Shown here: piece by piece, positions 12,001 through 25,300 of the stretch
Layout: every line of letters starts with the position of its first letter
Position numbering within the stretch: position 1 is the stretch's first letter
NCBI RefSeq assembly: GCF_964199755.1
Contig: NC_133907.1
Coordinates: forward strand, 8,511,860 to 8,575,859
DNA: 64,000 nt
DNA from: Larus michahellis
Lineage: Eukaryota > Chordata > Aves > Charadriiformes > Laridae
Direction: 5' to 3'
Made by a program: the position numbers and the translations under genes
The notes under the pieces: generated by a model
Told to the model about the DNA's origin: nothing
Seen by the model: the letters and a program-made list of their open reading frames with translations, nothing else
Databases searched by the model: none

Positions 12001-15000
12001 AGAATTAACTAACGTATTTGGAGAGCAGAATCATTCAGCAATCCACCCAGAAATGCCCGTGAGATTTGAAGTTAGCCTGGAAATCTTTCAAAAGACACTA
12101 AAGATAACTGCACTGAGTCTTCTATTGCATTTCCATTTTATGGCATCTTTTTATATTCTGTAGTAGGCTTTTCTGAATAAAAATGAGACAGCCTCTTAAG
12201 AGGCCTTTTTATTATTTGCATTTGGCAAAAACAGCCTTAATGAGCTGTTAAGAGTCATTCCCCAGTCCTATTGTTGGCGATGCATGGGAGCCTGTAAAGT
12301 GTTGAAAAGCCAAAAGACAATTTATGATCCCTGATGCTATCCCTTCCTGAGACAATTCTTCAGAAAGGAAGATATCTGGGGAGTAGGAAGTCCCATTATT
12401 TAAATGCCTGAGTAACTTTTACTGGAGTCATAACTGTGGAATTTGCTATTTTCATTTCAGAACTGTTTACGCTCTCTGTGTTCCCCTTAAAAGCAGCAAT
12501 GTCATGCCTGCGCTGTCTGCTCGTTCCAATCTGCAGCACTAGAGAATAGGAAGATGACTCAAGGAAAATTCCCCATTCATTCCCGGGATTGAATAAATAG
12601 CACCAAATTCCAAGCAGACACTAATCAATTTATGAAACTCTTAATTTTTTTTTTCCAAGCAGCGCTCATGCTTAATATCTGGAGGCAGTGGTCCTTTTGT
12701 CAGCACTAGTCACATTAGCCTGGTCCACACAGATCTGGAAAGTGTAAAGAACTCAAATTTACTGACATATGGGACAAGGGGGTTATTCAGGACAGTGGGA
12801 AAAAATGAAGCAAAGAGTTTCACAAGTTTCTGCAGCAGAGGGATGTGTGGTTCTTGGCATTGTTTTCACTTTGAAAATGGGCAGCAGCCAGTAAATGTCG
12901 GAGGTGTTTGTTAGTGACTGAGGGTGCTGAAGAGACAATCAAATATTTGTGACAAAGGCAAAGACCTTGGATGTTATCGTTGACACCCAGACGTCTCAAG
13001 GAAAGAGCAAATATTGCATCCATTGTATTGTCTCTTACTGTAAATGACAAAATGACATCTTTTACCAGGCCCATGTGTATTGATTCGCTTCAGCCCTTAC
13101 TAACTTAAATACTGTGAATGGACGAGGGATAGGTTTGTCTGTTTGACAGTAATTAAGTGATACTCTCACTGTCTGAACAAAGAGGTGACCCAATGAGACC
13201 TTAAACCAGTGCCATTGTTCCTATTTTGAGAGAACTATAGTCACTTCTACTGTTAATAAAAACAAGGAAGGCATTAAAATACTCCATTTAAGAAGTCAGT
13301 TTTTATTTGGGAGATATTTTCTTTTAATAAAACCAGGCAGTAGTCTCCATTGTGATATTTCCATTGCATGACTTGCTGTATAATTTCGGCACAAATTGGG
13401 TGTACAGTGAGCATCCCATATGGTCACCCAACACTTAGAACTAAAGCATGATATTTAAGGGGAGGGAAAAGTCATTTAAATGGTTAAGTAAAGCACCTGG
13501 GCAAGTTTGATACAGTGACTGCCCAAAAAAACCCAACCAAACCCAGCCAACAAATGGCTCCAAATGCTGTTGTGCCTCTGATAAGAGAGACTCTGCTGCG
13601 ATCCATCATTCCAAGATCCCTGCATGTCGCCCCAAAGATGCTGAGTGGGAGCCAGTTAAAAAAAAGAGTAGAAGAAACCCAAAGCTGCTACAAAAGAAGA
13701 TTTGTGGCCAGCTCCAAGCCCCCTCATCTGGACAGGAGGCGGCTCATTGCCTGATTTTGCACTCCTGGGACAGTTCTGTAGGGACCATGATGGGAACAGC
13801 CTGGGTGAGCAGGAGCCCTGTGGGGTGACCACCGCACCCCAGCCCGGCGCGGGGGGACTCCTGCCTTCCCGTCCCTTGGTTCTTTGAGGGTGGTGGGAAC
13901 CTCCAAGGTGGGAGGGAGGAGTGGGTGGAAGGAGCAATCTCTGATTTGGGGTCCTGCCAAATTAAGGCACAAATAGACCCTGGCAGTGTGAATTCAGGCC
14001 ATTGTTACATTCGGCTTTTCATCTGCTTTCAAAGGGCACGCCACGTGGTTTATTTGGATTTAGATGTATAATTTAAAATCTATTTTTTACTAAATAATCA
14101 AATGTGTCATTTGTTTGCCTTCCTTTTATTGATACATGTAATAGTCGCTTATGTTCTACTGTAACAGAGTAGTGTCCAAAAATGAAGCATTTTGGCCTAA
14201 CTAAAAATTGCCAGCGCAGGTACTACTTTTTAGCCCTATCTCCTAGGAAGCACGATAACGTATCAGATCCTGCAGTGATTTTTCCAGATCAAATTTCCAT
14301 CGATTCTAGCCTGTGTCTGATCTCTAACTTTCTCATGCACAATCGTATTTTTCTGTTTGAGTTTGATTTTTGAAATCCCCTGGAACGTCAGGGTCTGACT
14401 CTGACCTCGCACCCTGAAGCGAGTAGAGTGACTTTAAGGCTTACTCCTTCTTCCCTTAATAGCAATATAACCGCTGTATAATTTCATCTTCCATCGGGGA
14501 AATACTGCCTTGCTGTTTTGTTCGAGCCCGAGTCCTTTGTCTGAAATGTAATCATCAGCAATTACCCATGTGCAGAGCATTTTGTCACAGTTACTTACCG
14601 CTCACAAGCCAGCCCTCCATAGCAAACAGTCAGATGTGGGGCCAGCCTCTCGCTGGTGTAAGCGGCTGGGAGACGTGTGACAATAAAGCGACGCCAATCC
14701 ACAACAGCTGGATGCTTGGCTCCTCACTTGGCTTCTGATTATTTAAAAATGTTCTTTCCTTCTGTAATTTTATTTGCATAAAAACACAAGACAATAATTT
14801 GACAACTGCTCTCCCTCACGCTGTGCATAGAAGCAAAACAGCTTAATGGTGAACTGAGCAATCAATATTATTTTTTTTTCTGAATTCACACATCTTTCAC
14901 TTTCCTATGCTGTGACTTACAAAAGTGACTTACAGTGCAGCTGGGTTATGCGGTGAAATGAGTAATTCGTAGTTGTTAAAAGAAAAGGATTATTCTTCTG

Positions 15001-18000
15001 TTAACTCGGGGAACAAGGTTTCCCAATAAATGTTGTATTCTGCTATGTGCTGAGTGCTTTTGTCCAGTTCATAGCACAAATCGTACTGTTCCCCAGTGCT
15101 CACCCACAGCAGTATTCTTTAATGCTTAACTCGGTGACCTCACAAAAATAATTGGTGTGAAGCAAATTTACTTAGCCCTCCGCCTTTATTTGCGGACTGA
15201 ATGGCTCAGAGAATTGTGCATATTGTTTATGGAAATGAAGAGGGAGAAAAGAAAACAGAACGTTACTCTCCAGATAAAGATGGGCCCATGCACAGAAGAA
15301 ATCCAGGGGCTTAGCGTGATGTCCCTGCCTGCATTAGAGACACCTAATGGGAGATGCTGATCGACTAATACAACTGCAAATCAGTTCAGTGACTGTGAAA
15401 ATCCGTTCCAGCTGCCGTGATTTAAAAGAGTTAACATTTTTTTACATCATTCTCAAGTTGAAATTTCAGGTTTGACTGTGAGCTTTGACTAATAATTATC
15501 CCCCAGATGCGAATAGCAGTGATTTATGAGCAGATTTCTGTTGATTTACAAGTGAAAGAATAAGCCCGATTCTCATTTCTCTATATAAATCTGTATAAAA
15601 AGCCCTATTTTGGAACTTTGGGGGATTTCCAGCATAGACTGGGTTCCAAACCCTTGTTTCCAGCTCCATCTTCATCCCGCGTCGGTGGGGCTGATGGGGC
15701 CCGGCAGCCTCACGCCTGGCAGCTCCTTTCGCACCCGGAGCCTCGAGAGGACGCCAGGGCCGGGGGGGGGGCGGTGGGAAGGGCGCTGGGGAACGGAGCG
15801 ACATGCTGGCGATTTGTGCGCATATAGATTTATATGGATATATATGTAAATCTTCCCCATGGAGGGAAAAAAAGAAAAAAAAAAAAAAAAATCCCATAGT
15901 TTAAAACCCGGTGATAGACATAACAGAATAGTTTTGCTTGATGTGCATGTGATATAACCATAGCACAAAAGCAGCTTACCAAACAGCTTGCAGAGATTAG
16001 CTAACAAGAACTAAGCTATTCTTTTCAAAAGGTGTTATTAGCATATTTTTCATCAATACTATACTTAACAGCTACTACATAGCAGGAAGTGGTATTTAAC
16101 CTCTTGTTACAACGTAACGAGATTACTTTGTATGGTTATGTTACATTCCATTCATAAAGGGCCTCCTGTGTCCAGTTAATTAGATTCACTGTTTGGCAGC
16201 ATTAACTGGAAGAAAATGCAACAACATCTATTTGGAATATTCAGATTTTAAGCTTGTTTTGTCTTTCTTTAGGGGTATATTGAAACCTATGTAAAACTTG
16301 ACGTTTAGAGATAAATGGCACGCATTAGAATAATCTGCCAGGTTCTGACGGATATGGGGTTTTAACCACTTAAATCCCCAAAGTTTAAAGGAAAGCTAAT
16401 TCTCAAAGTTATAGTCGTCTGAAATAGATGAATGTCACCTGACTTTTTGGGTCAAAACCAGGTGAAACTATTTTTCCTTGATTTGAATATAAAACTGTGA
16501 GCTAGATGGGTCTCTCTTGCTATTAGACCTGCTTTTCAGTGAATTCGGCCTTGGTTTGGAAAAGGAGCAGAGCATTTTGAAGAAACTGATCTGAATTTAG
16601 AGTTTGGAATAAAACCATAAAGCAGGTAAGTCTTGTACAACGTTGCGTTCCTGTTTTGAACAACTTCCATGGTCTTAATACTTAGCTTTTCTTTTTTTCC
16701 CCCCGCTAAAGATTTTCTGTGTTGCAAGACGGGTGCCAGGATTGCAATTTGTTATTGGAAAGATCTGATGTTAGTTAAAAAAAAAATAAAGTGAAAGAAA
16801 AAGTAAACTTGTAACAGCTGCGTATAGTTTGACAGAGAGTTATAGCAGCGTCTCCCTCTTGTAGAGGCTGTCTGTGCTTCTACAAAAAAATCTTGAAAAA
16901 TAGTTAAACGAGCCTGCTTTTCTGCCTTCTGTAAAAATGTGGGTTTACCTCTGTGTAAAAGAAAAAAAAAAATTAATGAAATTCAGCAATCCGGTTTAAC
17001 AATGCTACTGTTTTGCTGTTTGGCTGTACAATGAGCCGGCCTGGCTGTAGTGTTACAGGCAGCAGTTTCTGTGCAGCAGCACAAAGGACACATCAGATCT
17101 CTCTCTCCTTTTTTTTTGCCTTATTTATTTATTTATTTTGCCTTCCACCCACCTTCCTTTATCAGCACAGCCCTTACCCGCTGTTTTGGGTTTTTTGGTT
17201 TTTTTTGTTTTTTTTTTTTTTTAAAGCCAAAGGAAAATGCTCAAGTGAACAGGGAAAATGTGTTTTCATGCCCAAGATTAAAATTAAAAAACAAATTAGG
17301 AAAAGTTTGTGCTGGGATTTATTTTTTTTTTCTGGATTTAAGTTACATTGAACTGACTTTTAAAAATATTCTAAAAACATATTTAAAAATATTTTACAGG
17401 GTGCCTAGTTAGGTGGGGGAGTTCGATGAGCTAAAACCCTGAGGACAGTCAGAGGACAAAGTGTGATTTACGTTTTAGGAGCATGTCGATGTGGATTAAA
17501 TCCGCAAGGGAATCATACCCGCAGTGGAGATTTGGCTGCACCTCTGAGTCTTGCCTTGCTTTTTCATGGAGGTGGCGGGGGCATTCTCCATCTCCCCGGC
17601 AGCCCCCAGCCGAGGGGACAGGCCCCTCCTGTACACGCTCATCCTTTCCAGTGCGAAGGCAGCTTTCCCCGACGTCAGTAGCAATTTTCTGGAATGCCGG
17701 ATGGATGCATCGCAGCTGTGAGAGGGAACCCATGTCCGGCTGAGCCACAGCATCCCACCAGCATGGCAGAGGGGGACCCCTCCTTGGCCAGCACAATGAG
17801 ATGAGCCTCCTGTTTGTGCTTCACACGCCGCTGCTGCTGCTGGCAAATGTCATAAAGCAAACCAGCTTCCACCCCAGCTTCCCAGACAGGCCCCTTCTGC
17901 CCCCTTGCCCCGAGCCAGGGGACGCGGGTGGGTGCGAAGGGAGCACCCAGGAAGGCGGTGGGTGCACTGAGCCCACCAGGGTTTCAGTCACCAAGCCTTG

Positions 18001-18866
18001 CGCCGGACAAGCAGCGGAGCAACCTCGGCTTTGCCAGTGCTGCCGCTTCAGATAAATTCCTTAAAACATCTTGTTTGTGTGTTTCCAGGCTGCAAAGTTA
18101 ATTTAAAGGGACACTGTCAAGGTTAGCAAGCTCACAATTTGATTTGACAGGCTGTACGTGTGTCCTAATAAGTGTTTGAAAAGTCCGCATCGTTCTACTT
18201 CCCCCCCTGCCCCCCAAGACAAAGATTTTTCTTCAGGGAAAGTATATCAAAGCTGCAGGTCTGACTTCATGGGCGATCCTGCTAAATCTGCCCAGTGTTC
18301 ATACATAATAGAGGAAAAGCAAATTAGAATGAAAGCAAGCTTCCTTTTCAAGCTTTCCAAAGGAATGAGTTGATTTAAAAATAAAAAAAATGAGGAAAAA
18401 AAAAAAAGGAAAGAAAAAGAAGCTGAAGCAAGAGGAGGATTTTATAAATGGTGTACAACTCTTTAAGCAAAGCTCTTTGAAATTTAAAAACCAAACAAAC
18501 ATAGCAAGTATTTGTCAGTGGATTATGGGGCACTTATTGACTCCTACAGTGGTTCCCACACTTCCCAGGGTCACACTTACATAGTCTCCCCTCACATCTG
18601 CTCCAGCCCCTCCAGATATAACCGACAAATCCTGACATCCAGACTTCTCCGCTGTAATTACTGTGTGTTGGACTTATCAGTTATTCAATCAATAACCCGT
18701 AAGATGTGTATCCTCCTCTATCTATGTGCAGAATCTTCCTTTCGCCCCCATTACTGTGGCGTTGCTCAATGAAACAGAACGTGGTGAAGCTTTGGGGTTC
18801 TTTGCTTCAAGGTTGGTTTTTTTTTTTCAGGAATGAAATGAGGACGCCTGCCTGTGTTTCAAGGTT

Positions 18867-18891
18867 AAGTAAGAGGCTAAGCCTCTTACTT
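18867..18891. repeat. Perfect 12-bp inverted repeat, 1-nt spacer
   Basis: AAGTAAGAGGCT - A - AGCCTCTTACTT. It is a near-palindrome of 25 bp in an otherwise unremarkable intergenic stretch. No transposon body with matching flanks was seen. Confidence 0.9.
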
Positions 18892-19720
18892 GTCTACGTT
18901 CTTAAGTTGTAGAGACAAATTATGTAAATATGAACCCTGAAACTTGCTCCTAATTTTTCAACAGGACTGCGTTTTGGCATTTTTTTTGCAAATATTCCCA
19001 GGAAAGCAAGGGAAGCTGTAATACAGGTGCTCAAAGAAATCTTTGAAACTCTAGGGTCACCATCAACAGGTGAATCAATATCTGAGGCATTTGGAGTCCT
19101 TAGCAGCTGAACATCAAACTTACATAGTCCCTCCGCAAGTGCACTAGAACTGGTCACCTTATCGTCACCACTGGCTGAGGGATCAGGGATTTATTTTATG
19201 CTGTGGAGTATGGATATCAGAGACAAATTAAATGCCTTGCAGTACTTCATATAAACCACATAGTGCTCAAAAAATAACTTCCCAAGTTTCAGCGTATTTT
19301 TCGTGTCTTCATATACAACTTGTGACTCTTAAAAATACCGCTTGCGTGGCTCCTGCTGGCCAGCATGGCAAGCGTGCTTTATGCGCTGTTTATCAGGATT
19401 TTCTTTTATGTTGAGATAAAATATTTTACCTCCGCAGATGCAAAGCAGTACTCCAGAACTGTTAGAAACACCGTGAATGAAAAATGTGGAACACTGTAAA
19501 CTTAGTTGAAAAGTTCCGTTTCAACCAATTTGTTACTTTTCCACTTTCAAGGATAATCAAACCAGATTTGATTGTAGTTTTTCCCCTATCTTCTCTGTAT
19601 GCTTCTGGGTTTTTTTCCCCATTCCCCCTTCCACTGCCACAATAGGGAATGAGAGAAAACACTTGGCGGGGGGGGCAACAAAACAAACAAAACCCAAAAC
19701 CCACAACAAAACATCCCACT

Positions 19721-19745
19721 TTATTATTATTATTATTATTATTTA
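19721..19745. repeat. (ATT)n simple repeat
   Basis: Eight units of TTA, followed by a further short TTATTATT 7 bp on. Confidence 0.9.
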
Positions 19746-20044
19746 AAGGATTATTATTCAAGTAACTTCCGAAAAGCAGCTTCAAATTTAATTTCTTCAT
19801 TTTGCTTTTGAGATATGAACAATTTAATCATTGACTTAGAATTTCAGCTAAACCCCGTGCAATTATTTCTTCAGATTAAAGGAAGTGAAGTGCCCCGGCT
19901 GAATTTTCTATGTGTTTCGTGCAGCCGCCACTGGACGCCTGTCTGCAAGTCCATTGCCTGAAGAGCTCAGCTGGCTCCGGCAGAGCTTACCACGCTGTTT
20001 CTCCTCGCGCGCGCATGTATGTAGGTGAGCTGTGCTGTAGTCCT

Positions 20045-20090
20045 GCAGCATCCCTGGCCCCGCAGCATCCCCTGGTCCCCCCCGCAGCAT
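20045..20090. repeat. Imperfect GCAGCATCCC repeat beside the CR1 end
   Basis: GCAGCATCCC occurs at 20045 and 20062 with C-rich fillers, and GCAGCAT again at 20084, where it runs directly into the CR1 3' terminus. Unit lengths are 17 and 22 bp. Confidence 0.6.
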
Positions 20091-20246
20091 AGAATCACAG
20101 AATGGTTCGGGTTGGAAAGGACCTTAAAGATCAGCTAGTTCCGACCCCTCTGCCACGGGCAGGGACGCCTCCCACTAGACCAGGCTGCTCAAAGCCTCAT
20201 CCAGCCTGGCCTTGAACCCCTCCAGGGATGGGGCAGCCACAGCTTC
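20088..20246 (-). mobile_element. CR1 LINE 3'-end fragment
   Basis: The + strand begins CATAGAATCACAGAATGG and goes on with GGTTGGAAAGGACCTTAAAG and CTCCAGGGATGGGGC, the reverse complement of the conserved avian CR1 3' end. The CR1 3' terminus is therefore at 20088 and the element is 5'-truncated near 20246. No coding capacity is left. CR1 of this type is typical of birds and other sauropsids and supports the organism call. A CR1 tail of two 8-mer units (ATTCTGTG ATTCTATG) is visible on the minus strand. Confidence 0.93.
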
Positions 20247-22307
20247 CTGCCGCACGCCCCGCTCCCCGCACCCCCGGCCCCGCAGCGCGGGCGCCGCGGC
20301 GGGAGCTGTCCAGCAAAGGCCGAGGCCGAAGCAGCTCCCGGCGCGGAGCCGCTCCTCCACCAGCCGGAACAGCCAAGGACGCCCCCGAAAACCAACAAAA
20401 CGCCACTTTGCTCTTTTTCATACTCGGCGAAAATACTAGGGGGACTGTTTGTTTCCAGCTCCTGTGAATTTTACAGAGTTGCATCAGCTCCCAAGGCAAG
20501 GAGCTGGGTGAGGGAAATGGTGCGTGATGAGTCACTCTCCGCTTTATGAGCATAAACACACACGCAGGCACGTACGTTTACAGCCTCCGTGTTTGCGCTG
20601 AGCAAACGTCCTGCAGCCCGTGCTGCCCCTGCTTCAGCTGCAGGGTGATGCCTCTCACACCTTAAATCATTCCCAAAACGGAAGGGTTCACCTGCACAGG
20701 CCACCACGGGAAATACAGTTCTGTTTACCTTTCTGCAAAACTCTGTGTAATTATATTATAGGTTTTTAAAGGCTTCATTGTATCGCATATGTTAAATGAC
20801 TATCTGAAGGAACTCAATCTCTTTCTGCAGGCTTTTCTGAAGTATCTTTTTTCCCCCCAGAAGCTGTCCTAGGCTTTAGGACCCCTTCCATCTCACCTCC
20901 CACGGGTAAGCCATTAAGCATGAGACTGAAACGCAGCGCGTCTGTGGCACTTATTGTGTTAAAAGATAAGAGATAACTATATGTGAGGGATCAATTATTT
21001 GGCTATAATTCAGCGAAGTACTGAGTCATGCTCCAAAATTTAAATGTACACATTCTCTTAGGGTTACTTATATGCTTAAAGTTGGGCACACGCGTAATCA
21101 GTTTGTTGAATCAGGGCCTAAAATGGCATGCTATTGCTCAGTATAAATTATACTTTAAAGCTTATTCTAGAGCACTATGGTAAAATAAATCTTTATCTTA
21201 GGTACTTAGTACTAATGAAAAACAATATTATCGCTACTTTTCCTATAGCAATTCACTTAAAGAGAAATGTTGTACAATTACAGAGAACGGCTAACCATGC
21301 TTCTTGATCAACCTGATAATTAATAGGAATAGAGAAAAAGCCCTGTATTTCTGAGTGCTGATCAGGCAGCAAAGGCACTCCAAACATCTGAAGAAAAAAC
21401 AGTTTGTTAATTGCTGTCTAGACAGTTTATTGCTGCAATAAGATCAAAACACAGAATACTGAGGTTTGTGGTATGAATCATGCAGACTAAACAATTGTTT
21501 TATTGCATTTACAGAGCACTTGATTTATAACGCAGTCAGCTTGGTAATAAAATTCCTCCATTGTATATCCTGAATAATTTCACCTCTTTTCACATCTCTC
21601 TGGTTTAATTCTATATCAAGATGTTTTAAAAATGTCCGGATGGAGGGGGGATTACTGTCGTGTATATATAAAGTTACTTATCTGGGGTCTCTGCTATATC
21701 ATCAGTGAGCGTACAGCATTCAGCTGAGCCTTGATCAGCTGATGGTATTGTGGATACGCTGAAGAACAGATTTATTGGTCTGCCGTCTGCTGTGAGTGCA
21801 CTAGCGGAAAAGTAAGACTGTCCCATTGCAAAAGGTTTCATTCCACTTCACGTTCAGCTAAAAGGGATCAATCAGGCAAGTGAAATATTTTTTTTTTAAA
21901 CTTTATGACTCTACAAAACTTCTTTTTTTTTTACTGAGAAGAAAGATTCATGTGTCTGCTTCTGTGGGTATCTCTGAGGTTTAAAGGGAGTTTTTCTGGG
22001 AACCAAGAAACTTTTGGGATGATGGAAATTCCTCTTGTCTTTATTGAGTGCTGAGCTGGGCTGAGGGAATAGTTGCACGAAATCTGAGTCTGTGCAAAAT
22101 GCCAACTTTCCCGGGAGCATAAAGTGATGTTGCCTGTGTCTTTGTATAAAACAACTTTTTTCATTTTCTTTTCATTTCCTAGTTTTGATGAATTATGATC
22201 ATTCCAATATCCATGAAGAGCAAAGAAATAATAGATCAGATTATAGTTCTGGAGAAAAATCAAACCAGAGACCTAAATCTTGAGAATCCGAATTTCACAA
22301 GTTACGG

Positions 22308-22375
22308 ACTGCAATCCTGGTCCCATTGAATACAGGGGAAACATTGCCATTGACTTCACTGGGTGACCACTGCAC
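22308..22375. repeat. Ancient amniote interspersed repeat fragment
   Basis: AATCCTGGTCCCATTGAA followed by GCCATTGACTTCACTGGG resembles a widespread old sauropsid repeat with the paired words CCATTGAAGTCAATGG and CCATTGACTTCAATGGG. The family name is not certain to me. The two half words form an imperfect inverted repeat. Confidence 0.45.
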
Positions 22376-25300
22376 CTACAAAATTAGTGAACTGTTTCTT
22401 AATAAATCTGACAGTGCTGAGGTAAAGCAGGATGATATTTCTCACTTCATAAATGCCTGTTTACATAAGATTTCGAAGTAAAAGCTGTTTGGGTAAGTTT
22501 AGATAAGTATCTTTGACTCAATGTTTGGGGAAAAAAAAAAAATCCTTCTGCAGAGTAATCCCCTGACTAAGAAGATCTGTGCTGTCTCATCGTAATATCT
22601 TAACTTGAATACTGTAGTCGTATTTCAAATTAAGCTCTTTCAAAAGGCAGGCCTACCAGGCCTGACTGGTAAAATATGTCTGAAGTGGAGGTATGTTTGC
22701 ATATATCCACACTTGGCTTCACCAGTAAAAGTTGATATTCCAGATGGTCAAATGACATTACTTCTAAAATAGCACTAGGTCTCTGTCAAGACTGTTCCAC
22801 CCACAAAGCTGCTGTATGGGCTCTTCTTTATCTCCTGGTACAAACTGCACTCCAGAGAAATGACAGAAAATACTGCAGTACAATTTTTTACTCCTGTTGC
22901 CCACTTCCATGGTGTGTGGAAATCAGTCCTGGCCCTCTAAAGTCTCCCAGTATTACGTTGCCTGTCTGCCTTGTAATTCCTCTTGCAGCTCTGCAGAAAG
23001 ACCAGAATGGGTCCGTTTCAAGCTGCATCTGGACCTCCAGCTTCCACCTAGGGCAGAACTAACCTTCCCGAATGGCCAAAGCACACGAGGAGCTGAATTT
23101 GCAGGGGAGAGGTGGTCTCTGAGAAGTGCAGAGGCAGGAGCGCGTTGCAGAGGAAGAGCCAACGTGAGTAAAGGTAGGACTCTGGGTACCAAGCCGGACA
23201 GTGTCTGTGTTGTGACTGATCCCACAGGCTTTTTGTTTCCGGAAAGCAGGAATCTCCAGAGCACACGCAGATGAAGACCCAGCCTGAAGGCTGGGGGTTC
23301 AGCTAGTGCACTTTCAAAAGAGACCCACAGGTTCTTGGAGACCCAGACACGCAACCCAGTGAAGAAGGGAAAGACATTCAGGTAGATACTGTGTTCCCCA
23401 GAATAGCACCTCCACAGACCTCTATTTTTTTCTTCTCTAAATGACAGAGAAACAAATACAAGAGGAGAATGAGAAAGTGCCTTTTTAAATGCTGGTTTAT
23501 TTAAAAAAAATTTAAAACAGTTACAGTCTTAGACAAAAGCAAATACTAGAAGCCATCATGATAGGACAGGGTAAGACAGGCAAATGGGCTTCTAGCAGCA
23601 TAAATCAATGGCTTGTGAACAGAGAGATGCTGAAAAGAATACCTGAGATGTAAACAGAATTCAGTAATCTTGCAAGCAATCCAGGAACTATAATTTAGAG
23701 CTAGAGGTTTTCATGAATAAAATTGTAAAGTAAATCTATAACTTTGATGTCAATAACGCAGAACAATAGTTTTTTTGGTTTTGAAAGTCCAGAAAAATTA
23801 CTTGGTTACTTTCTAATAAAAGAGAGAATCTGTTGCTGCCTGAGAGGGTTTGGCACTAAATTAGCTGGTGGAAACAGCAGCAAAAGCTCTTTTCAGAGTC
23901 CAGCTTCTACAGAGGTGTTTTTTAAAGCTGAGTGAATACTTCTAGAAAGGGTTGCCTTGGTTTTGTGTGGTAGGACACTGGCCCACACCGCTCAAGCTAC
24001 CACAGCTTTTTGATACCAGTTCAGGCAGTTTCCTTCTCTGTATCTCCAACGTTTCACGTGTAACACTACGGCAGCCACCAGCACGTAAAGTAAAATTCAT
24101 GGTACCATTCCTGTATGTGTTGCCCAAGATGCTCTAGAGTCCATCCCCTGCTGCAGAGAACCTACCAGGGAGCTTTTACCCACCCCACTACGAATGGCCA
24201 AAATGCACTGACAAGAGTCAAGGTATTCTTATGAAAAATTTTAAGATAAAATTATGGGAATTTGTTTTGCCCGCTTTTCAGTCTAATTTTGGCTTGCTCA
24301 TCCCTGATGGCTTTGAGTGTGTTATTCTAGAGAACCACTTCCACCACCTGCTCCGAGTGTGAAGCCAGACAGGAGGGTGGCACAGATGATGCGTCCTCTG
24401 GTCCAAAACTGTCCTCAGGACAAAAGAGCAGAGGAATTTATGGTGAGGAAAGGCAGAGTGAGAGAAGGATTATGTCTAGGGAAAGGCACCAAAATGTTGT
24501 AGATACTGTGAGCAACAAATGTAGGTGCTGAAAGGCATTGTGGACCAAAGACCCAGGGAGTTACAGCGCCTGACAGCCAGCGCTCCTCCAGCGAAGCCCC
24601 TTCTCTCCCATCACTGCAACACAAGCTCTTACAAGCACACGTACTCGGGGGCAATCAGCCCTTCGTGCTTTTTTTTTTTCTTTTTTTTACACAGCTTTAA
24701 ATGCTGTTAGAAGTATTTCTGTCGTTTATTGCTACTCAATAAAGTTTTATCTTGTGAAAGTCATGATTTATTTACTCCATCTCGCAGAACAGACTTGTGC
24801 GCTCTCCCACATCAGCACCCCTTTACCAGATTCATAAAACGTGTTAACAATTCATTTAAAATTCATATACAAGCCAAGTACAGTTCCTTCACAAAGCTGC
24901 ACCAAGTAATATAAAGCAGCACGCACCCTGACATATGGCACACTGTCAACGTATGCTCCTACGGTCTCCCTCAGCTGTAAGTACTTCAGTGTGCTTTTGT
25001 AATTGCTCGTGTGCCCAGCCAGTCAAACGACATCTTTCCGTTTTTCGGTTACCACCGAGCTTTTGCTAATTTCCCCCTCTCGGATACCAGGAAAACACAG
25101 ATTGTGAGAATAGTTGGTTTAGAGAGGGACTGGCCAAGAGCTTATCTCCAGCCTTTCAGTTTATCAACTGCCTGTTTAACAGGGGGCTTTCACCTGCTCA
25201 GACAAGATGCAGCTTTTTGCTGGTCTATGTGTGAGTTACGCACGCAAAAAGGTAAGGTGAGAATCAAAATAAGGGTTTCTATTCCTGCGTGCCCCTCTGG

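Larger units (their letters stand above)
4413..20044. other. Intergenic desert, no gene seen
   Basis: Mostly unique AT-rich DNA. Contains old SINE-like remnants at 7.6 and 8.9 kb, short homopolymers (for example A-tracts at 15869-15890, T-tracts at 17190-17222) and one near-palindrome at 18867. GC-rich patches at 15.66-15.80 kb and 17.56-18.05 kb do not encode a recognisable protein. Candidate conserved non-coding stretches by appearance: 13985-14160 and 16100-16240. Confidence 0.65.

Noticed and set aside
14385-14450. Possible ancient repeat (GGGTCTGACTCTGACCTCGC)
   Set aside because: Vocabulary similar to an old sauropsid repeat, but the match is short and scattered.
17013-18055. GC-moderate block with several overlapping frames
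   Set aside because: Overlapping frames on both strands, no domain, low-complexity Phe and Pro/Cys-rich translations. No splice structure convincing enough to call an exon.
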